A stretch of 64,000 nt of DNA from an uncultured Pelagibacteraceae bacterium (GTDB lineage Bacteria > Pseudomonadota > Alphaproteobacteria > Pelagibacterales > Pelagibacteraceae): contig CACENP010000005.1 in assembly GCA_902560815.1 (NCBI GenBank), forward strand, positions 27,644-91,643, given 5' to 3'. Position numbers and translations under genes: made by a program. Positions 1 through 9,271 of this stretch are shown piece by piece. Position 1 is the stretch's first letter. Each line of letters opens with the position of its first letter. Below the pieces are notes generated by a model, which was given only the letters and a program-made list of their open reading frames with translations, had not been told where the DNA came from and did no database searches.

Positions 1-745
1 CATTTTCTGCAAATTGAAAATTTGGTATTATTGCAATTGATTTATCAAATTTTCTTATAACTGTTGATCTAAATCCTATTTTTTCTACAATTCCTTCAAT
101 TATTCCCTCGACTAAAATCCAATCTCCAATTTTAAATCTTTTTTCGACTAATACTAATATTCCTGAAATTAAATTTTTAAATAAATCTTGTGCACCCAAT
201 GCAACAGCAACACCAAATAAACCTAAACCTGCAATAATCGGTCCAATTTTTATACCCCATAATTCAAGAACCGCAGCTATACCTAAAATGAATATTAATA
301 CTTTTAATGACTTAATGATCCAGCCAATAAGCTCTCTTGTTAAAATTTTATTTAAACCACTTAATACATAAGAAACTGGTTCTATAATTTGATGCATAAC
401 CCAAAAAATAAAAATAGTTATTAAGGTTCTATTAATTGTATCTACAATTTCTCTACTCTCTTCAGAAAAAGACATATAATAACTCGCAATAAAAAAACCG
501 ATAACTATTGGCAAAAATCTAGCTGGCCCTTCCATTGCAGAAACAAAAGAGTCATCAAATTTATTTGTTGTTTTCTTTGCTATATTTTCTAATCTTTTAA
601 TAATAACTTTGCTGATGATTCCTCTAAATATTAAAAATAGAAAAAATATTCCAACACCAATTAATATTTCAAGAATATCTACACCTAAAATTCCTCTTTC
701 CCAAACAGAAAGAAAAAGTGATTTAAAATTGTTAAATAATTCCAT
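1..745 (-). CDS. MscS-family mechanosensitive channel (3' end outside window)
   Basis: Reading leftward from an ATG at 745, an open frame of 248 codons runs off the window edge. The protein has several hydrophobic segments (about residues 24-42, 75-90, 110-150), followed by the glycine/alanine-rich pore helix typical of MscS (AGLGLFGVAVALGAQDLFKN) and the start of the beta domain (GDWILVEG, then IGFRSTVIRKFD). MscS channels open under membrane tension and release solutes on hypo-osmotic shock. Only 2 nt separate its start from the hemD stop, so it is probably the last gene of a hemC-hemD-mscS transcript. The extra N-terminal helices make it longer than minimal MscS. The C-terminus is not visible. 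Confidence 0.88.
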   Translation of the reverse strand, partial: MELFNNFKSLFLSVWERGILGVDILEILIGVGIFFLFLIFRGIISKVIIKRLENIAKKTTNKFDDSFVSAMEGPARFLPIVIGFFIASYYMSFSEESREIVDTINRTLITIFIFWVMHQIIEPVSYVLSGLNKILTRELIGWIIKSLKVLIFILGIAAVLELWGIKIGPIIAGLGLFGVAVALGAQDLFKNLISGILVLVEKRFKIGDWILVEGIIEGIVEKIGFRSTVIRKFDKSIAIIPNFQFAEN

Positions 746-747
746 TT

Positions 748-1446
748 TTAAATTTTATATAGCAAAAATTCCTCTTCTCCAGGACTAAAAATAAAAATTT
801 TTTTCCACTTGATTTTATTTAATACTGACGAGGATTTTTCGCTAATACACATTAAATTGGTGTCCATCCAAAAATCATTTAATTTGTAATTATTAATTAA
901 TTTTAGGAAGCTTAAAGCACTATTTTGAGAATAAACATAAACAACATCAGGTATATTTGATCTTAATTTTTCTATGAATGTTTCATCTAATTGATAATTA
1001 GGTTTTGAAGTATAGTTAATAACTCTTTCTACATTATATCCTAGTGATACTAAATTTTTATCAAGGTCATTTGAAATAATTTCTCCACTTACATAAAGCA
1101 TTTTTCCTGAAGAAGTATTAAAATTTTGTAGTATTAATTCTTCTAAATTTTTTACATTGCCTCCAGCTGTTATTACATTTTGAAATCCAAGACTAAGTGC
1201 TTTCTTCTCTGTTGCACTTCCAACGCAAAAACAGATAATTTTTTTATCAATCAGTTTTGTATCTAAGAATTTTAATGCATTGGCGCTTGTAAAAATTATT
1301 GCTTTATAATCTAAAAAATTTATTTTTTCATATTCAATTTTTTCAATTTGAATCACTGGCATATGCGAAACCTTATGTCCAAGTTTACTAAATTTTAATA
1401 TTAATTCCTCGCAGTCCTCTAAAGGTCTTGTAAACAAAATATGCAT
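748..1446 (-). CDS. hemD: uroporphyrinogen-III synthase
   Basis: This 232-residue protein follows hemC with a 1-nt gap. It should close and isomerise hydroxymethylbilane to uroporphyrinogen III in the cytosol. HemD proteins are poorly conserved. The call rests on the N-terminal ILFTRPLEDCEEL, the DYKAIIFTSANALKFL stretch, the CVGSATEKKALSLGF stretch and YVSGEII, all typical of the two-lobed HemD fold, plus the hemC neighbour. Length is near the family norm of about 240-250. The start ATG lies 4 codons before the FTRP motif, and no better start exists. Confidence 0.88.
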   Translation of the reverse strand: MHILFTRPLEDCEELILKFSKLGHKVSHMPVIQIEKIEYEKINFLDYKAIIFTSANALKFLDTKLIDKKIICFCVGSATEKKALSLGFQNVITAGGNVKNLEELILQNFNTSSGKMLYVSGEIISNDLDKNLVSLGYNVERVINYTSKPNYQLDETFIEKLRSNIPDVVYVYSQNSALSFLKLINNYKLNDFWMDTNLMCISEKSSSVLNKIKWKKIFIFSPGEEEFLLYKI

Positions 1447-1447
1447 A

Positions 1448-2371
1448 CTATTTTTTATAACTCCCTTTAGATTGTTTTTTTAAATTTTCACCAATTTCTA
1501 TTCCTAATTCTGCTGCATGTTTTATATCTTTAGAAGACTTACAATAAAATCTTTCTTTTCCATCCAAAGAAAAAAGTTCTGCCTCAAGTGTAATATTTTC
1601 ATTATTTATTAATGATATTGCTCCCACTGCTGTTTCACAATCTCCTTCTAAAACTTTAAGAACATTTCTTTCTGCTTGAGCACTATTAAAAGTTTTTTCA
1701 TTATTTATTTTTTTAAAAACATTTTTTATATATTCATCATCTCTTTTGCATTGCAATGCTATAACTCCTTGTCCAGCACTTGGAATAATTTCATCAATAG
1801 AAAAAATCTCAGAAATGTGTTCATCTAAATTTAAAGAATTAATACCAGCAAAAGATAAAATTATCGCATCATATAAATTTTGATTTAACTTGTTAATCCT
1901 AGTATCAACATTTCCTCTAATTAATTTGTAATTTAAATCGCTTCTTTTATTTTTTAATTGAAATTCTCTTCTAAAAGAAGAAGTTCCTATTATTGAATTT
2001 TGATTTAAATCTTTAAATTTTATTTTATTTTTCGAAATTAATACCTCTCTAGGATCGTTTCTTTCCAAAAAACAATTTGTTAATAATCCATCAGTTTCAT
2101 CTGAGGGCATATCTTTTAAAGCATGTACAGCAATATCAATTTTATTTTCTAATAATTCTTTTTCAATTTTGTTTGAAAAAAGTCCTTTGCCTCCTATTTC
2201 AGAAAGTCTATCCTTTTGATTTAAATCTCCTGCTGTAGTAATTTTTTTTATTTCTACGCTCTCGATATTGAATTCTTTGGATACTTTTAAAATTTTTTCT
2301 TTTGCTTTTTCAGCATAGATTAATGCTAATTTACTACCTCTTGATCCAATAATAATTTTTTTGCTTTTCAT
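1448..2371 (-). CDS. hemC: hydroxymethylbilane synthase (porphobilinogen deaminase)
   Basis: This cytosolic enzyme polymerises four porphobilinogen units into hydroxymethylbilane. Full length is 307 residues. Visible motifs are IIIGSRGSKLAL at the N-terminus, AVHALKDMPS near 81-90, IGTSSFRR near 128-135 and RGNVDTR near 152-158. Cys245 sits in EGDCETAVG and is the expected attachment site of the dipyrromethane cofactor. It is divergent from tsaD across 58 bp, which must hold both promoters, and it heads the hemC-hemD-mscS unit. Confidence 0.97.
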   Translation of the reverse strand: MKSKKIIIGSRGSKLALIYAEKAKEKILKVSKEFNIESVEIKKITTAGDLNQKDRLSEIGGKGLFSNKIEKELLENKIDIAVHALKDMPSDETDGLLTNCFLERNDPREVLISKNKIKFKDLNQNSIIGTSSFRREFQLKNKRSDLNYKLIRGNVDTRINKLNQNLYDAIILSFAGINSLNLDEHISEIFSIDEIIPSAGQGVIALQCKRDDEYIKNVFKKINNEKTFNSAQAERNVLKVLEGDCETAVGAISLINNENITLEAELFSLDGKERFYCKSSKDIKHAAELGIEIGENLKKQSKGSYKK

Positions 2372-2429
2372 TAAATTAATTTATAATCCATCTTTATATT
2401 TAGAATTTTAAATTAATAAAAACTAATTT

Positions 2430-3503
2430 ATGTCAAAAAAACCTGTAATTCTTGGAATAGAGTCTAGTTGTGACGAAACTGCAGTGGCTTTGATTACAGA
2501 AAATAAGGAAGGTGAGCCAGAAATTTTATCCAATATAGTTTCTAGCCAAGTAGATATTCATAAAGAATTTGGAGGTGTAGTCCCCGAGCTTGCTGCCAGA
2601 GCTCATATAGAAAAAATAGATTTGATCACAAAAAAAGCATTAGATGAAAGTAGAATTAATTTAAATAATATAGATGCAGTTGCTACAACTGCGGGTCCTG
2701 GATTAATAGTTTGTTTATCTGTTGGGCTAAATTTTGGTAAAGCAATTGCGGCATCCTTAAAAAAACCATTTATTGCTGTTAATCATTTGGAAGGGCATGC
2801 TTTAAGTCCTAAATTAAATTCAAAAATAAATTACCCTTATCTTTTACTTTTAATATCTGGAGGACACAGCCAATTTTTATGTGTTGAAGGACTGGGAAAA
2901 TATAAAAGACTTGGAACGACTATTGATGATGCTGCTGGAGAAGCATTTGATAAAACTGCAAAATTACTCGGTATCGAATTTCCAGGTGGTCCACAAATAG
3001 AAGTGCTGGCAAAAAAAGGTGATTCAACAAGATTTGATTTACCAAAACCTATAATTAATAAAGGTGGGTGTAATTTATCTTTTGCAGGACTTAAAACAGC
3101 TATTCTTAGAATTTCAAAAAATATAAAAAACGAAAAAGATAAATATGATCTTGCGGCTTCTTTTCAAAAAACAATGGAAGAGATATTATACAAAAAAAGC
3201 AAAGTTGCTTTTCAAGAATTTAATAATATTAATAAAAATAAAAATAAAACTTTTGTTGTAGCTGGTGGTGTTGCGGCAAATAAAAAAATAAGAGAGATTT
3301 TAATAAGACTCTGTAAGGAAGAAAATTTTGAAGCAATATTTCCACCAATTAACTTATGTGGGGATAATGCTGCAATGATTGCATTTGCTGGATTAGAAAA
3401 ATTCAAACAAAATCAATTTAATGATTTAGATTTTCCTGCAAAGCCAAGATGGCAACTAGACGAAAATGCTATTTTTTTAAAAGGGGCTGGTGTAAAAATT
3501 TAA
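2430..3503 (+). CDS. tsaD: tRNA N6-adenosine threonylcarbamoyltransferase
   Basis: TsaD transfers the threonylcarbamoyl group to A37 of ANN-decoding tRNAs, working with TsaB/TsaE/TsaC. The protein has 357 residues. It carries the ASKHA signature GIESSCDETAVAL near residues 9-21, the metal-binding NHLEGH motif (His119, His123), LISGGHSQF, the DDAAGEAFDK stretch and a C-terminal CGDNAAMIAF. Length is standard. Its stop overlaps the EVE gene start by 1 nt (TAATG). gpsA, which often follows tsaD in alphaproteobacteria, is not here. Confidence 0.97.
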   Translation: MSKKPVILGIESSCDETAVALITENKEGEPEILSNIVSSQVDIHKEFGGVVPELAARAHIEKIDLITKKALDESRINLNNIDAVATTAGPGLIVCLSVGLNFGKAIAASLKKPFIAVNHLEGHALSPKLNSKINYPYLLLLISGGHSQFLCVEGLGKYKRLGTTIDDAAGEAFDKTAKLLGIEFPGGPQIEVLAKKGDSTRFDLPKPIINKGGCNLSFAGLKTAILRISKNIKNEKDKYDLAASFQKTMEEILYKKSKVAFQEFNNINKNKNKTFVVAGGVAANKKIREILIRLCKEENFEAIFPPINLCGDNAAMIAFAGLEKFKQNQFNDLDFPAKPRWQLDENAIFLKGAGVKI

Positions 3504-3922
3504 TGAAGTACTGGTTATTAAAATCTGAACCAAATGTTTGGTCTATTAGTAATCAAAAAAAAGCTGGTTTAAAAGGAGCAACTTGGGATGGTGTTAGAAA
3601 TTATCAAGCTGCAAATAATTTAAGAAAAATGTCTAGGGGTGATCTTTGTTTTTTTTATCATTCAAATATTGGAAAAGAAATTGTAGGTATAGTTGAAGTT
3701 ATAAAAACTGCTTTTGTAGACCCAACAGACAAAGAAAAAAAGTTTGTCGCTGTCCAGGTTAGATGCAAAAAAGTCTTAAATAAGCCAGTTTCTTTAGAAA
3801 ATATTAAAAAAAATCCCAATCTTAATAACTTGCCCCTCATTAAACAAAGCAGATTATCTGTAATGCCTATAGATACTAAAAGCTGGAAAATTATTTTGAA
3901 GATGAGTAGTATTAATAAATAA
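3503..3922 (+). CDS. EVE-domain protein
   Basis: This is a 139-residue single-domain EVE (DUF55) protein of the PUA-like superfamily, which binds modified bases in nucleic acid. The start is ATG at 3503, overlapping the tsaD stop, which gives the canonical N-terminus MKYWLLKSEPNVWSI. An upstream in-frame ATG at 3449 would add 18 residues read from inside tsaD and is rejected. Motifs seen are TWDGVRNYQA near 27-36, DLCFFYHSN near 47-55 and SRLSVMPI near the end. EVE genes commonly sit near tsaD in alphaproteobacteria. The cellular role of the standalone protein is not settled. Confidence 0.9.
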   Translation: MKYWLLKSEPNVWSISNQKKAGLKGATWDGVRNYQAANNLRKMSRGDLCFFYHSNIGKEIVGIVEVIKTAFVDPTDKEKKFVAVQVRCKKVLNKPVSLENIKKNPNLNNLPLIKQSRLSVMPIDTKSWKIILKMSSINK

Positions 3923-3967
3923 ATAAATCCTTAGAATTTGTTAGAATTGATTGAAAAATAAAATTTT

Positions 3968-5995
3968 ATGCCAAAAAAGAAAAAAAGAAAAAAAATTAAA
4001 AAGAAAAAGTCTTCAAGAAAAAAAAGATTAAAAAGAATTAAAGTTAAAAAAATTGAAAATTCTGAATTAATTTATAAAACAAAAAGTGATTGGATAAAAA
4101 AAGCAATAATAAATAAATCTGGATACGAAAGAAAATATTCTGATTCAATTAAAAATAACGATAGTTTTTGGAAAAAAGAAGGTAAGAGAATTACCTGGAT
4201 TAAACCTTACACTAAAATTAAAGATTATAAATATAGCAAGTCGGATGTTCATATTAAATGGTTTTATGATGGAACTTTAAATGCTTCAGCTAATTGTATC
4301 GATCGTCATTTAAAGAAAAATAAAGATAAAACTGCAATAATATGGGTCGGGGATGATCCAAAAGTACAAAAAAAAATTAGTTATAAACAATTACACCAAG
4401 AAGTTTCAAAAGCAGCAAATGGATTAAAAGAAATAGGAGTTAAAAAAGGTGATAGAGTAACAATTTATTTAACAATGATACCTGAGTTAGCATATACAAT
4501 GCTAGCATGTGCAAGAATAGGAGCTGTTCATTCAATAATTTTTGGAGGTTTCTCGGCGGACAGTATTACTGGAAGAATTAATGATTGTAAGTCCGATTAC
4601 GTTATTACTGCTGATGAAGGTGTTAGAGGTGGAAAAATTATAGATTTAAAATCAACAGTTGATGAAGCTCTTTTAAATTGTCCAAATGTTAAAAAGTGTG
4701 TTGTAGTAAAACGTACTGGAAACAGAATTAATTGGGATGAAAGTAGAGATGTTTGGTATCACGATATAACTAAAAAAGCATCAAAGAATTGTGAGCCTGA
4801 AGAAATGAATGCTGAAGATCCACTATTTATTTTATATACATCTGGATCTACAGGAAAGCCTAAGGGAGTTTTGCACACGACGGGTGGTTACATGGTTTAT
4901 GCATCAATGACTCATCAATATATTTTTAACTATAAACCAAAAGATATTTACTGGTGTACTGCAGATATTGGTTGGGTTACAGGTCATAGTTATATTATTT
5001 ATGGACCTCTCGCAAATGGAGCCACAACAATTATGTCTGAAGGTATTCCTAATTATCCAGATTGGTCCAGATGGTGGCAAATAGTAGATAAATACAAAGT
5101 AAATATTTTTTATACAGCACCAACTGCAATAAGAGCCATAATGAGAGAAGGAGACGGGCCGGTAAAAAAAACATCAAGAAAATCACTTAAATTACTTGGA
5201 ACTGTTGGAGAACCAATTAATCCAGAGGCTTGGCAATGGTATTTTAAGACAGTAGGAGATTCTAGATGTCCTATTGTTGATACTTGGTGGCAGACAGAAA
5301 CTGGGGGAATTTTAATTAGTCCTCAAACCGGAGCAATAAATTTAAAGCCTGGATCTGCAACAAAACCATTTTATGGAATTAAACCTGAAATAGTTGATAA
5401 AAATGGAAAAGTTTTAAAAGGAGAAGCGCAGGGAAGACTGTGCATAGCACAATCTTGGCCAGGTCAAATGAGATCGGTATATGGAGACCACGATAGATTT
5501 ATAGAAACATACTTTTCTCAGTTTGATGGAAAATATTTTACCGGTGATGGCTGCAGACGAGATAAAGATGGATACTATTGGATAACTGGAAGGGTGGATG
5601 ATGTTATTATTGTATCAGGACATAATTTAGGAACTGCTGAAATAGAAAGTGCCTTTGTAGCACATCCAAAAGTTGCTGAAGCTGCGGTGGTTGGTTACCC
5701 CCATGATATAAAAGGAAATGGATTATATTGTTATGTAACTTTAAACGTGGGACAAGAACCTAATGGAGACCTAGAAAGAGAATTAAAACTATGGGTAAGA
5801 AAACAAATTGGAGCGATTGCTACTCCAGATTTTATTCAGTTTTCACCTGGATTACCAAAAACAAGATCTGGAAAAATAATGAGGAGAATTTTAAGAAAGA
5901 TAGCTGCTAATGAACATGAACAACTTGGAGATACGACAACTTTAGCTGATCCAAGCGTAGTTAAAAGTTTAGTTGGAAATAGAAAAAATACTTAG
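3968..5995 (+). CDS. acsA: acetyl-CoA synthetase with lysine-rich N-terminal tail
   Basis: AMP-forming acetate:CoA ligase of 675 residues. Residues about 34-80 match the usual Acs start ([18 protein letters not shown], then [10 protein letters not shown]). The adenylation P-loop [12 protein letters not shown] is at 290-301, followed by WWQTETGG and YFTGDG. Lys636 in TRSGKIMRR is the conserved adenylation lysine, which is also the acetylation-control site in known Acs enzymes. Residues 1-28 are unusual: 20 of 28 are Lys or Arg. There is no other in-frame ATG before Met170, so this tail is probably translated. The gene overlaps the convergent 5992-6615 gene by 4 nt. Downstream symporter genes suggest acetate assimilation. 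Confidence 0.96.
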   Translation: MPKKKKRKKIKKKKSSRKKRLKRIKVKKIENSELIYKTKSDWIKKAIINKSGYERKYSDSIKNNDSFWKKEGKRITWIKPYTKIKDYKYSKSDVHIKWFYDGTLNASANCIDRHLKKNKDKTAIIWVGDDPKVQKKISYKQLHQEVSKAANGLKEIGVKKGDRVTIYLTMIPELAYTMLACARIGAVHSIIFGGFSADSITGRINDCKSDYVITADEGVRGGKIIDLKSTVDEALLNCPNVKKCVVVKRTGNRINWDESRDVWYHDITKKASKNCEPEEMNAEDPLFILYTSGSTGKPKGVLHTTGGYMVYASMTHQYIFNYKPKDIYWCTADIGWVTGHSYIIYGPLANGATTIMSEGIPNYPDWSRWWQIVDKYKVNIFYTAPTAIRAIMREGDGPVKKTSRKSLKLLGTVGEPINPEAWQWYFKTVGDSRCPIVDTWWQTETGGILISPQTGAINLKPGSATKPFYGIKPEIVDKNGKVLKGEAQGRLCIAQSWPGQMRSVYGDHDRFIETYFSQFDGKYFTGDGCRRDKDGYYWITGRVDDVIIVSGHNLGTAEIESAFVAHPKVAEAAVVGYPHDIKGNGLYCYVTLNVGQEPNGDLERELKLWVRKQIGAIATPDFIQFSPGLPKTRSGKIMRRILRKIAANEHEQLGDTTTLADPSVVKSLVGNRKNT

Positions 5996-6615
5996 AACTT
6001 TATTCTTTCGCTAAATTCTTTTTTAACAATATCCCACTTTAAAATTACTGAATTTAAAACAATCTTACGATCAAGGTTTTTTAATTCATCAGCTATTGGT
6101 GCCCACTTGTATAATGATAATGCACTAGGATTAAATGGAAGATCATTATAATAAGTATCCCAATTAATATTTTGTAATCTTTCATTAAAATTCTTTTTTG
6201 CTTCCTCTATAATATCTAGTGGCATTTTATTCGTAGTTTCATCATCTAAAATTTTTAGGAAAATTTCTTTAGCTTTGTTAATTTCCTGATAATTAAAACT
6301 ATTTTTTAAATAAGAAAATGTAAAAAATGTTAAATCTTGAAGAGCAACAGCATACATATTCCACTTAGCTAAATTTACTGATGCCATAAACTTATCATTT
6401 TCAAAATGAAGAACATATCTTGTTCCCATTCTAGTTTTTAAATATCCATAAAGTGTAACTTGAGTAACCCAGGCTGATTTAGATTGTATAAAATCCTCTA
6501 ATTCATCGAAATTACTTATTTTTGTCTTTGGTATAAAAGCTTTAAAAAGTGAAAAAAGATAAATCTTAAAATCTTTCCAGGTAAGGTCTTTCCAAGTTAA
6601 TTTGTATTTTGCCAT
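5992..6615 (-). CDS. conserved hypothetical protein beside acs and symporter genes
   Basis: This 207-residue soluble-looking protein has no signal peptide or clear membrane span. The sequence is rich in Trp and aromatic residues ([12 protein letters not shown] near the start, then [19 protein letters not shown] and [17 protein letters not shown]). I do not recognise a characterised family. Its stop overlaps the acsA stop region by 4 nt in convergent orientation. Its 5' end is 124 bp from the divergent DUF4212/symporter pair, so it may share control with acetate use, but that is inference from position only. Codon use matches its neighbours. Confidence 0.72.
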   Translation of the reverse strand: MAKYKLTWKDLTWKDFKIYLFSLFKAFIPKTKISNFDELEDFIQSKSAWVTQVTLYGYLKTRMGTRYVLHFENDKFMASVNLAKWNMYAVALQDLTFFTFSYLKNSFNYQEINKAKEIFLKILDDETTNKMPLDIIEEAKKNFNERLQNINWDTYYNDLPFNPSALSLYKWAPIADELKNLDRKIVLNSVILKWDIVKKEFSERIKF

Positions 6616-6739
6616 AAAAAAGGTGTTTATTTATTTTATACCCTAAAAACTCCACTATTATTAACAATTTTAACACTTTAAATCTCTTTCATAATGGTTA
6701 TGGTTTCCGCCAGTTATAACTAAAAGAGGAGAGATAAAA

Positions 6740-7000
6740 ATGTCAAAACAAGCACAACACTGGGAAAAAACCAGAGGATTGTTAATTGTTACATTAGCAA
6801 TTTGGTTTGTATTCTCAATTGGCATCTTCCTTTTTGGCGCTGAAATGGAGTCCGTTGGTGGACCCTTCGGTTATCCACTGACATATTGGTTTACTTGTCA
6901 GGGGTCTCTTGGAATTTTTGTAATCCTAATTTTCTGGTTTGCGAACAGACAAGAAAAAATCGATGAAGAGTTCGGCTTCAGTGAAAAAGGAGATGATTAA
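6740..7000 (+). CDS. DUF4212 small subunit of Na+/solute symporter
   Basis: This 86-residue membrane protein has two hydrophobic spans (about 15-33 and 48-68) and the family-typical WFxxQGxL pattern, here YWFTCQGSLGIFVILIFWFA. DUF4212 proteins are encoded directly before a large sodium:solute symporter and are thought to be its small partner. The start is supported by a strong ribosome site (AGAGGAGAG at 6725-6733). The stop overlaps the next start by 1 nt, so translation is coupled. The base composition is less A+T-rich than most neighbours, consistent with high expression. Confidence 0.9.
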   Translation: MSKQAQHWEKTRGLLIVTLAIWFVFSIGIFLFGAEMESVGGPFGYPLTYWFTCQGSLGIFVILIFWFANRQEKIDEEFGFSEKGDD

Positions 7001-8817
7001 TGATTAAAGGTAATTTTATAGATAATTTGCCTAAAGTTTATGGAATCTACACAGGTGGATTTTTAGCTTTCATAATCATTATGGCAATTGGCGAACAGAT
7101 GGGTATGTCAGCAAAAGCAATAGGAATTGCATTCGTTGCTTTTACTGTGGCCATCTACGCTATAATTGGTTATCTATCACGTACAGCACAAGCTGATGCT
7201 TATTACGTAGCTGGAAGACAAGTACCGACCGTGTTCAATGGAATGGCGACTGCAGCAGACTGGATGTCTGGTGCATCATTCGTTGCAATGGCAGGTGGTA
7301 TTTACTTCAAAGGTTACGGATATATGGCACTACTTGTAGGTTGGACTGGTGGATACGTATTAGTTGCATCTTTATTAGCACCATACCTAAGAAAATTTGG
7401 CTGTTACACAGTTCCAGATTTTATTGGTACAAGATACGGTGGTAATTTAAGTAGGTTTTTAGCAGTAGTAGTCTTAACTGTTGCTTCATTTACTTATGTG
7501 ACTGCACAAATTAACGCTACAGGTACTATTGCATCTGTTGCTTTAGATATCCCATTCCAATACGCAGTTTATGTTGGGTTAGTAAGTATTTTACTATGTT
7601 CAATGTTAGGTGGTATGAGAGGGGTAACTTGGACACAGGTTGCACAATATATCGTATTGATAATAGCTTACTTGCTTCCAGTATTTTGGATTAGTAACAA
7701 AATGGGTGCGGGTTTCTTCCCACACTTTATGTTAGCTGATGAAGTTGCTAGAATTGCTGATCTTGAAGTCCAATTTGGTTTAGGAACAGTAACAAACTCT
7801 GCAGCAGATTTAGCAACTGTACCAAAAGGTTTAGCAGGTATAACTAAAGCTCACTCAGCGGTTAACGCTACACCTTGGGCATTTATTTCATTAGCACTAG
7901 CGATGATGATGGGAACAGCTTCATTGCCTCACGTAATGATGAGATATTTTACTACTCCAAGTGTAAAAGCGGCTAGAAAATCAGTAGGTTGGTCTTTATT
8001 CTTTATCTTCCTACTTTATTCTTCTGCTCCAATGTTAGCGACACTATCTAAATTGTCATTGATAGATCCTAACTTAGCGACTGGAATTATTGGTAAATCG
8101 ATAAGTGAAGTTCAAGCGATAGATTGGTATCAAAACTGGAACCAAGCAAACTTAATGTTTGTAAGCGACTTTAATGGAAATGGAACTCTTGAATTAAATG
8201 AGTTTTTCATGGGTGGTAAAGCCGTTGTGTTAGCAACTCCGGAAATAGCTGGATTACCATATGTAATCTCAGGTCTAGTTGCTGCTGGAGGTATGGCGGC
8301 TGCCATGTCAACAGCGGATGGTTTAATTCTAGCGATTGCAAATGCTTTGTCTCATGACTTGTACTACAAGATCATTGATCCAAAAGCAGAAACTGCAAAA
8401 AGACTAGTTGTTGCAAGGGTATTACTTGTAGTAATTGGTTTTGCTGGAGCAACTATTGCAGCAATGGAGATCCAAGGTATCTTAGGTTCAGTAATCTGGG
8501 CTTTTGACTTTGCGATGTCTGGATTGTTCTTCCCACTTGTACTTGGTGTATGGTGGAAGAGAGCTAACAGAGAAGGTGCTATAGCTGGTATGGCTTTAGG
8601 TCTTGCTTCTGGTATGGGTTACCTAATTTGGGTACGAAATGGTGGAAGTGGATTCTTAGGTATTACACAGTTAACGTTTGGTATCTTCGGTTCAGCTGTC
8701 AGCTTAGTATCTATGGTTGTGGTAAGTTTAATTACTTCAGAGCCTGATGCTGCTACGCAAAAAATGGTTGATGAGGTTCGAGTACCAGCTGGTAAATCGA
8801 TCCTTGGCAAACACTAA
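7000..8817 (+). CDS. sodium:solute symporter large subunit (SSS family, DUF4212-linked)
   Basis: This 605-residue integral membrane protein of the SSS family (acetate/proline-type permeases) has about 13 hydrophobic segments. Signature stretches include AYYVAGRQVPTVFNGMATAA near 69-88, DWMSGASFVAMAGGIY after it, and AAAMSTADGLILAIANALSH late in the protein. Residues 390-401 (DFNGNGTLELNE) fit a 12-residue EF-hand calcium loop, located in a loop between membrane helices. The substrate cannot be read from sequence. Acetate or a related short acid is plausible because acsA is adjacent. A rho-independent terminator follows 10 bp after the stop. Confidence 0.92.
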   Translation: MIKGNFIDNLPKVYGIYTGGFLAFIIIMAIGEQMGMSAKAIGIAFVAFTVAIYAIIGYLSRTAQADAYYVAGRQVPTVFNGMATAADWMSGASFVAMAGGIYFKGYGYMALLVGWTGGYVLVASLLAPYLRKFGCYTVPDFIGTRYGGNLSRFLAVVVLTVASFTYVTAQINATGTIASVALDIPFQYAVYVGLVSILLCSMLGGMRGVTWTQVAQYIVLIIAYLLPVFWISNKMGAGFFPHFMLADEVARIADLEVQFGLGTVTNSAADLATVPKGLAGITKAHSAVNATPWAFISLALAMMMGTASLPHVMMRYFTTPSVKAARKSVGWSLFFIFLLYSSAPMLATLSKLSLIDPNLATGIIGKSISEVQAIDWYQNWNQANLMFVSDFNGNGTLELNEFFMGGKAVVLATPEIAGLPYVISGLVAAGGMAAAMSTADGLILAIANALSHDLYYKIIDPKAETAKRLVVARVLLVVIGFAGATIAAMEIQGILGSVIWAFDFAMSGLFFPLVLGVWWKRANREGAIAGMALGLASGMGYLIWVRNGGSGFLGITQLTFGIFGSAVSLVSMVVVSLITSEPDAATQKMVDEVRVPAGKSILGKH

Positions 8818-8827
8818 ATAATCTTTT

Positions 8828-8860
8828 AAAGGGGCGATTAATTTCGCCCCTTTTAATTTC
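8828..8860 (+). terminator. rho-independent terminator after symporter operon
   Basis: A 10-bp perfect stem (AAAGGGGCGA at 8828-8837 with TCGCCCCTTT at 8844-8853), a 6-nt loop and a following T-rich run. The GC-rich stem is conspicuous in this A+T-rich DNA and lies just after the symporter stop. Confidence 0.9.
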
Positions 8861-8886
8861 TCACTTTTTAAAATATAAATTTCACG

Positions 8887-9243
8887 ATGTCTGCTAATTT
8901 TCATCCTCTAGTCTATATAATTGATTATATTCTTGGAATAATCATGTGGACCTTGATTGGAAGAGTTGCAATGAACATTTTTCAAAGAGAAGACTCTCAA
9001 TTTTTTTTCATGAGAGTATTTGTAAAATTTACTAATCCACTAATTTATATTTTTAAACCTATAACCCCTTCATTCATAATCCATCCGTTAGTGCCTTTAT
9101 ATGTAGCTTGGTTTTTCTTTATGATAAGATTTTATTTAATGCCATGGGTTTTGGGTTATTCTGTAATGGGTATGCTATCTTTTCCTCTAGAAAGTGAAAT
9201 TTCGAGACAAATTTATCAATTTTTTAATTCAATTAAATTTTAA
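8887..9243 (+). CDS. small integral membrane protein, YggT-like
   Basis: This 118-residue protein has about three hydrophobic segments (residues 7-27, 41-60, 65-95). The central stretch VKFTNPLIYIFKPITPSFII resembles the P-rich loop of YggT-family proteins, and the following HPLVPLYVAWFFFMIRFYL resembles their second membrane unit. Similarity is weak by eye, and the name should be treated as tentative. It lies between the symporter terminator and rpe, 28 bp before rpe. No function can be assigned from sequence. Confidence 0.6.
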   Translation: MSANFHPLVYIIDYILGIIMWTLIGRVAMNIFQREDSQFFFMRVFVKFTNPLIYIFKPITPSFIIHPLVPLYVAWFFFMIRFYLMPWVLGYSVMGMLSFPLESEISRQIYQFFNSIKF

Positions 9244-9271
9244 AAATTGATACTAGTAAATCTAGCTATCA

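Noticed and set aside
3449..3502. Earlier start for the EVE-domain protein
   Set aside because: It adds 18 residues read out of frame through the tsaD end; MKYWLLKSEP is the family N-terminus.
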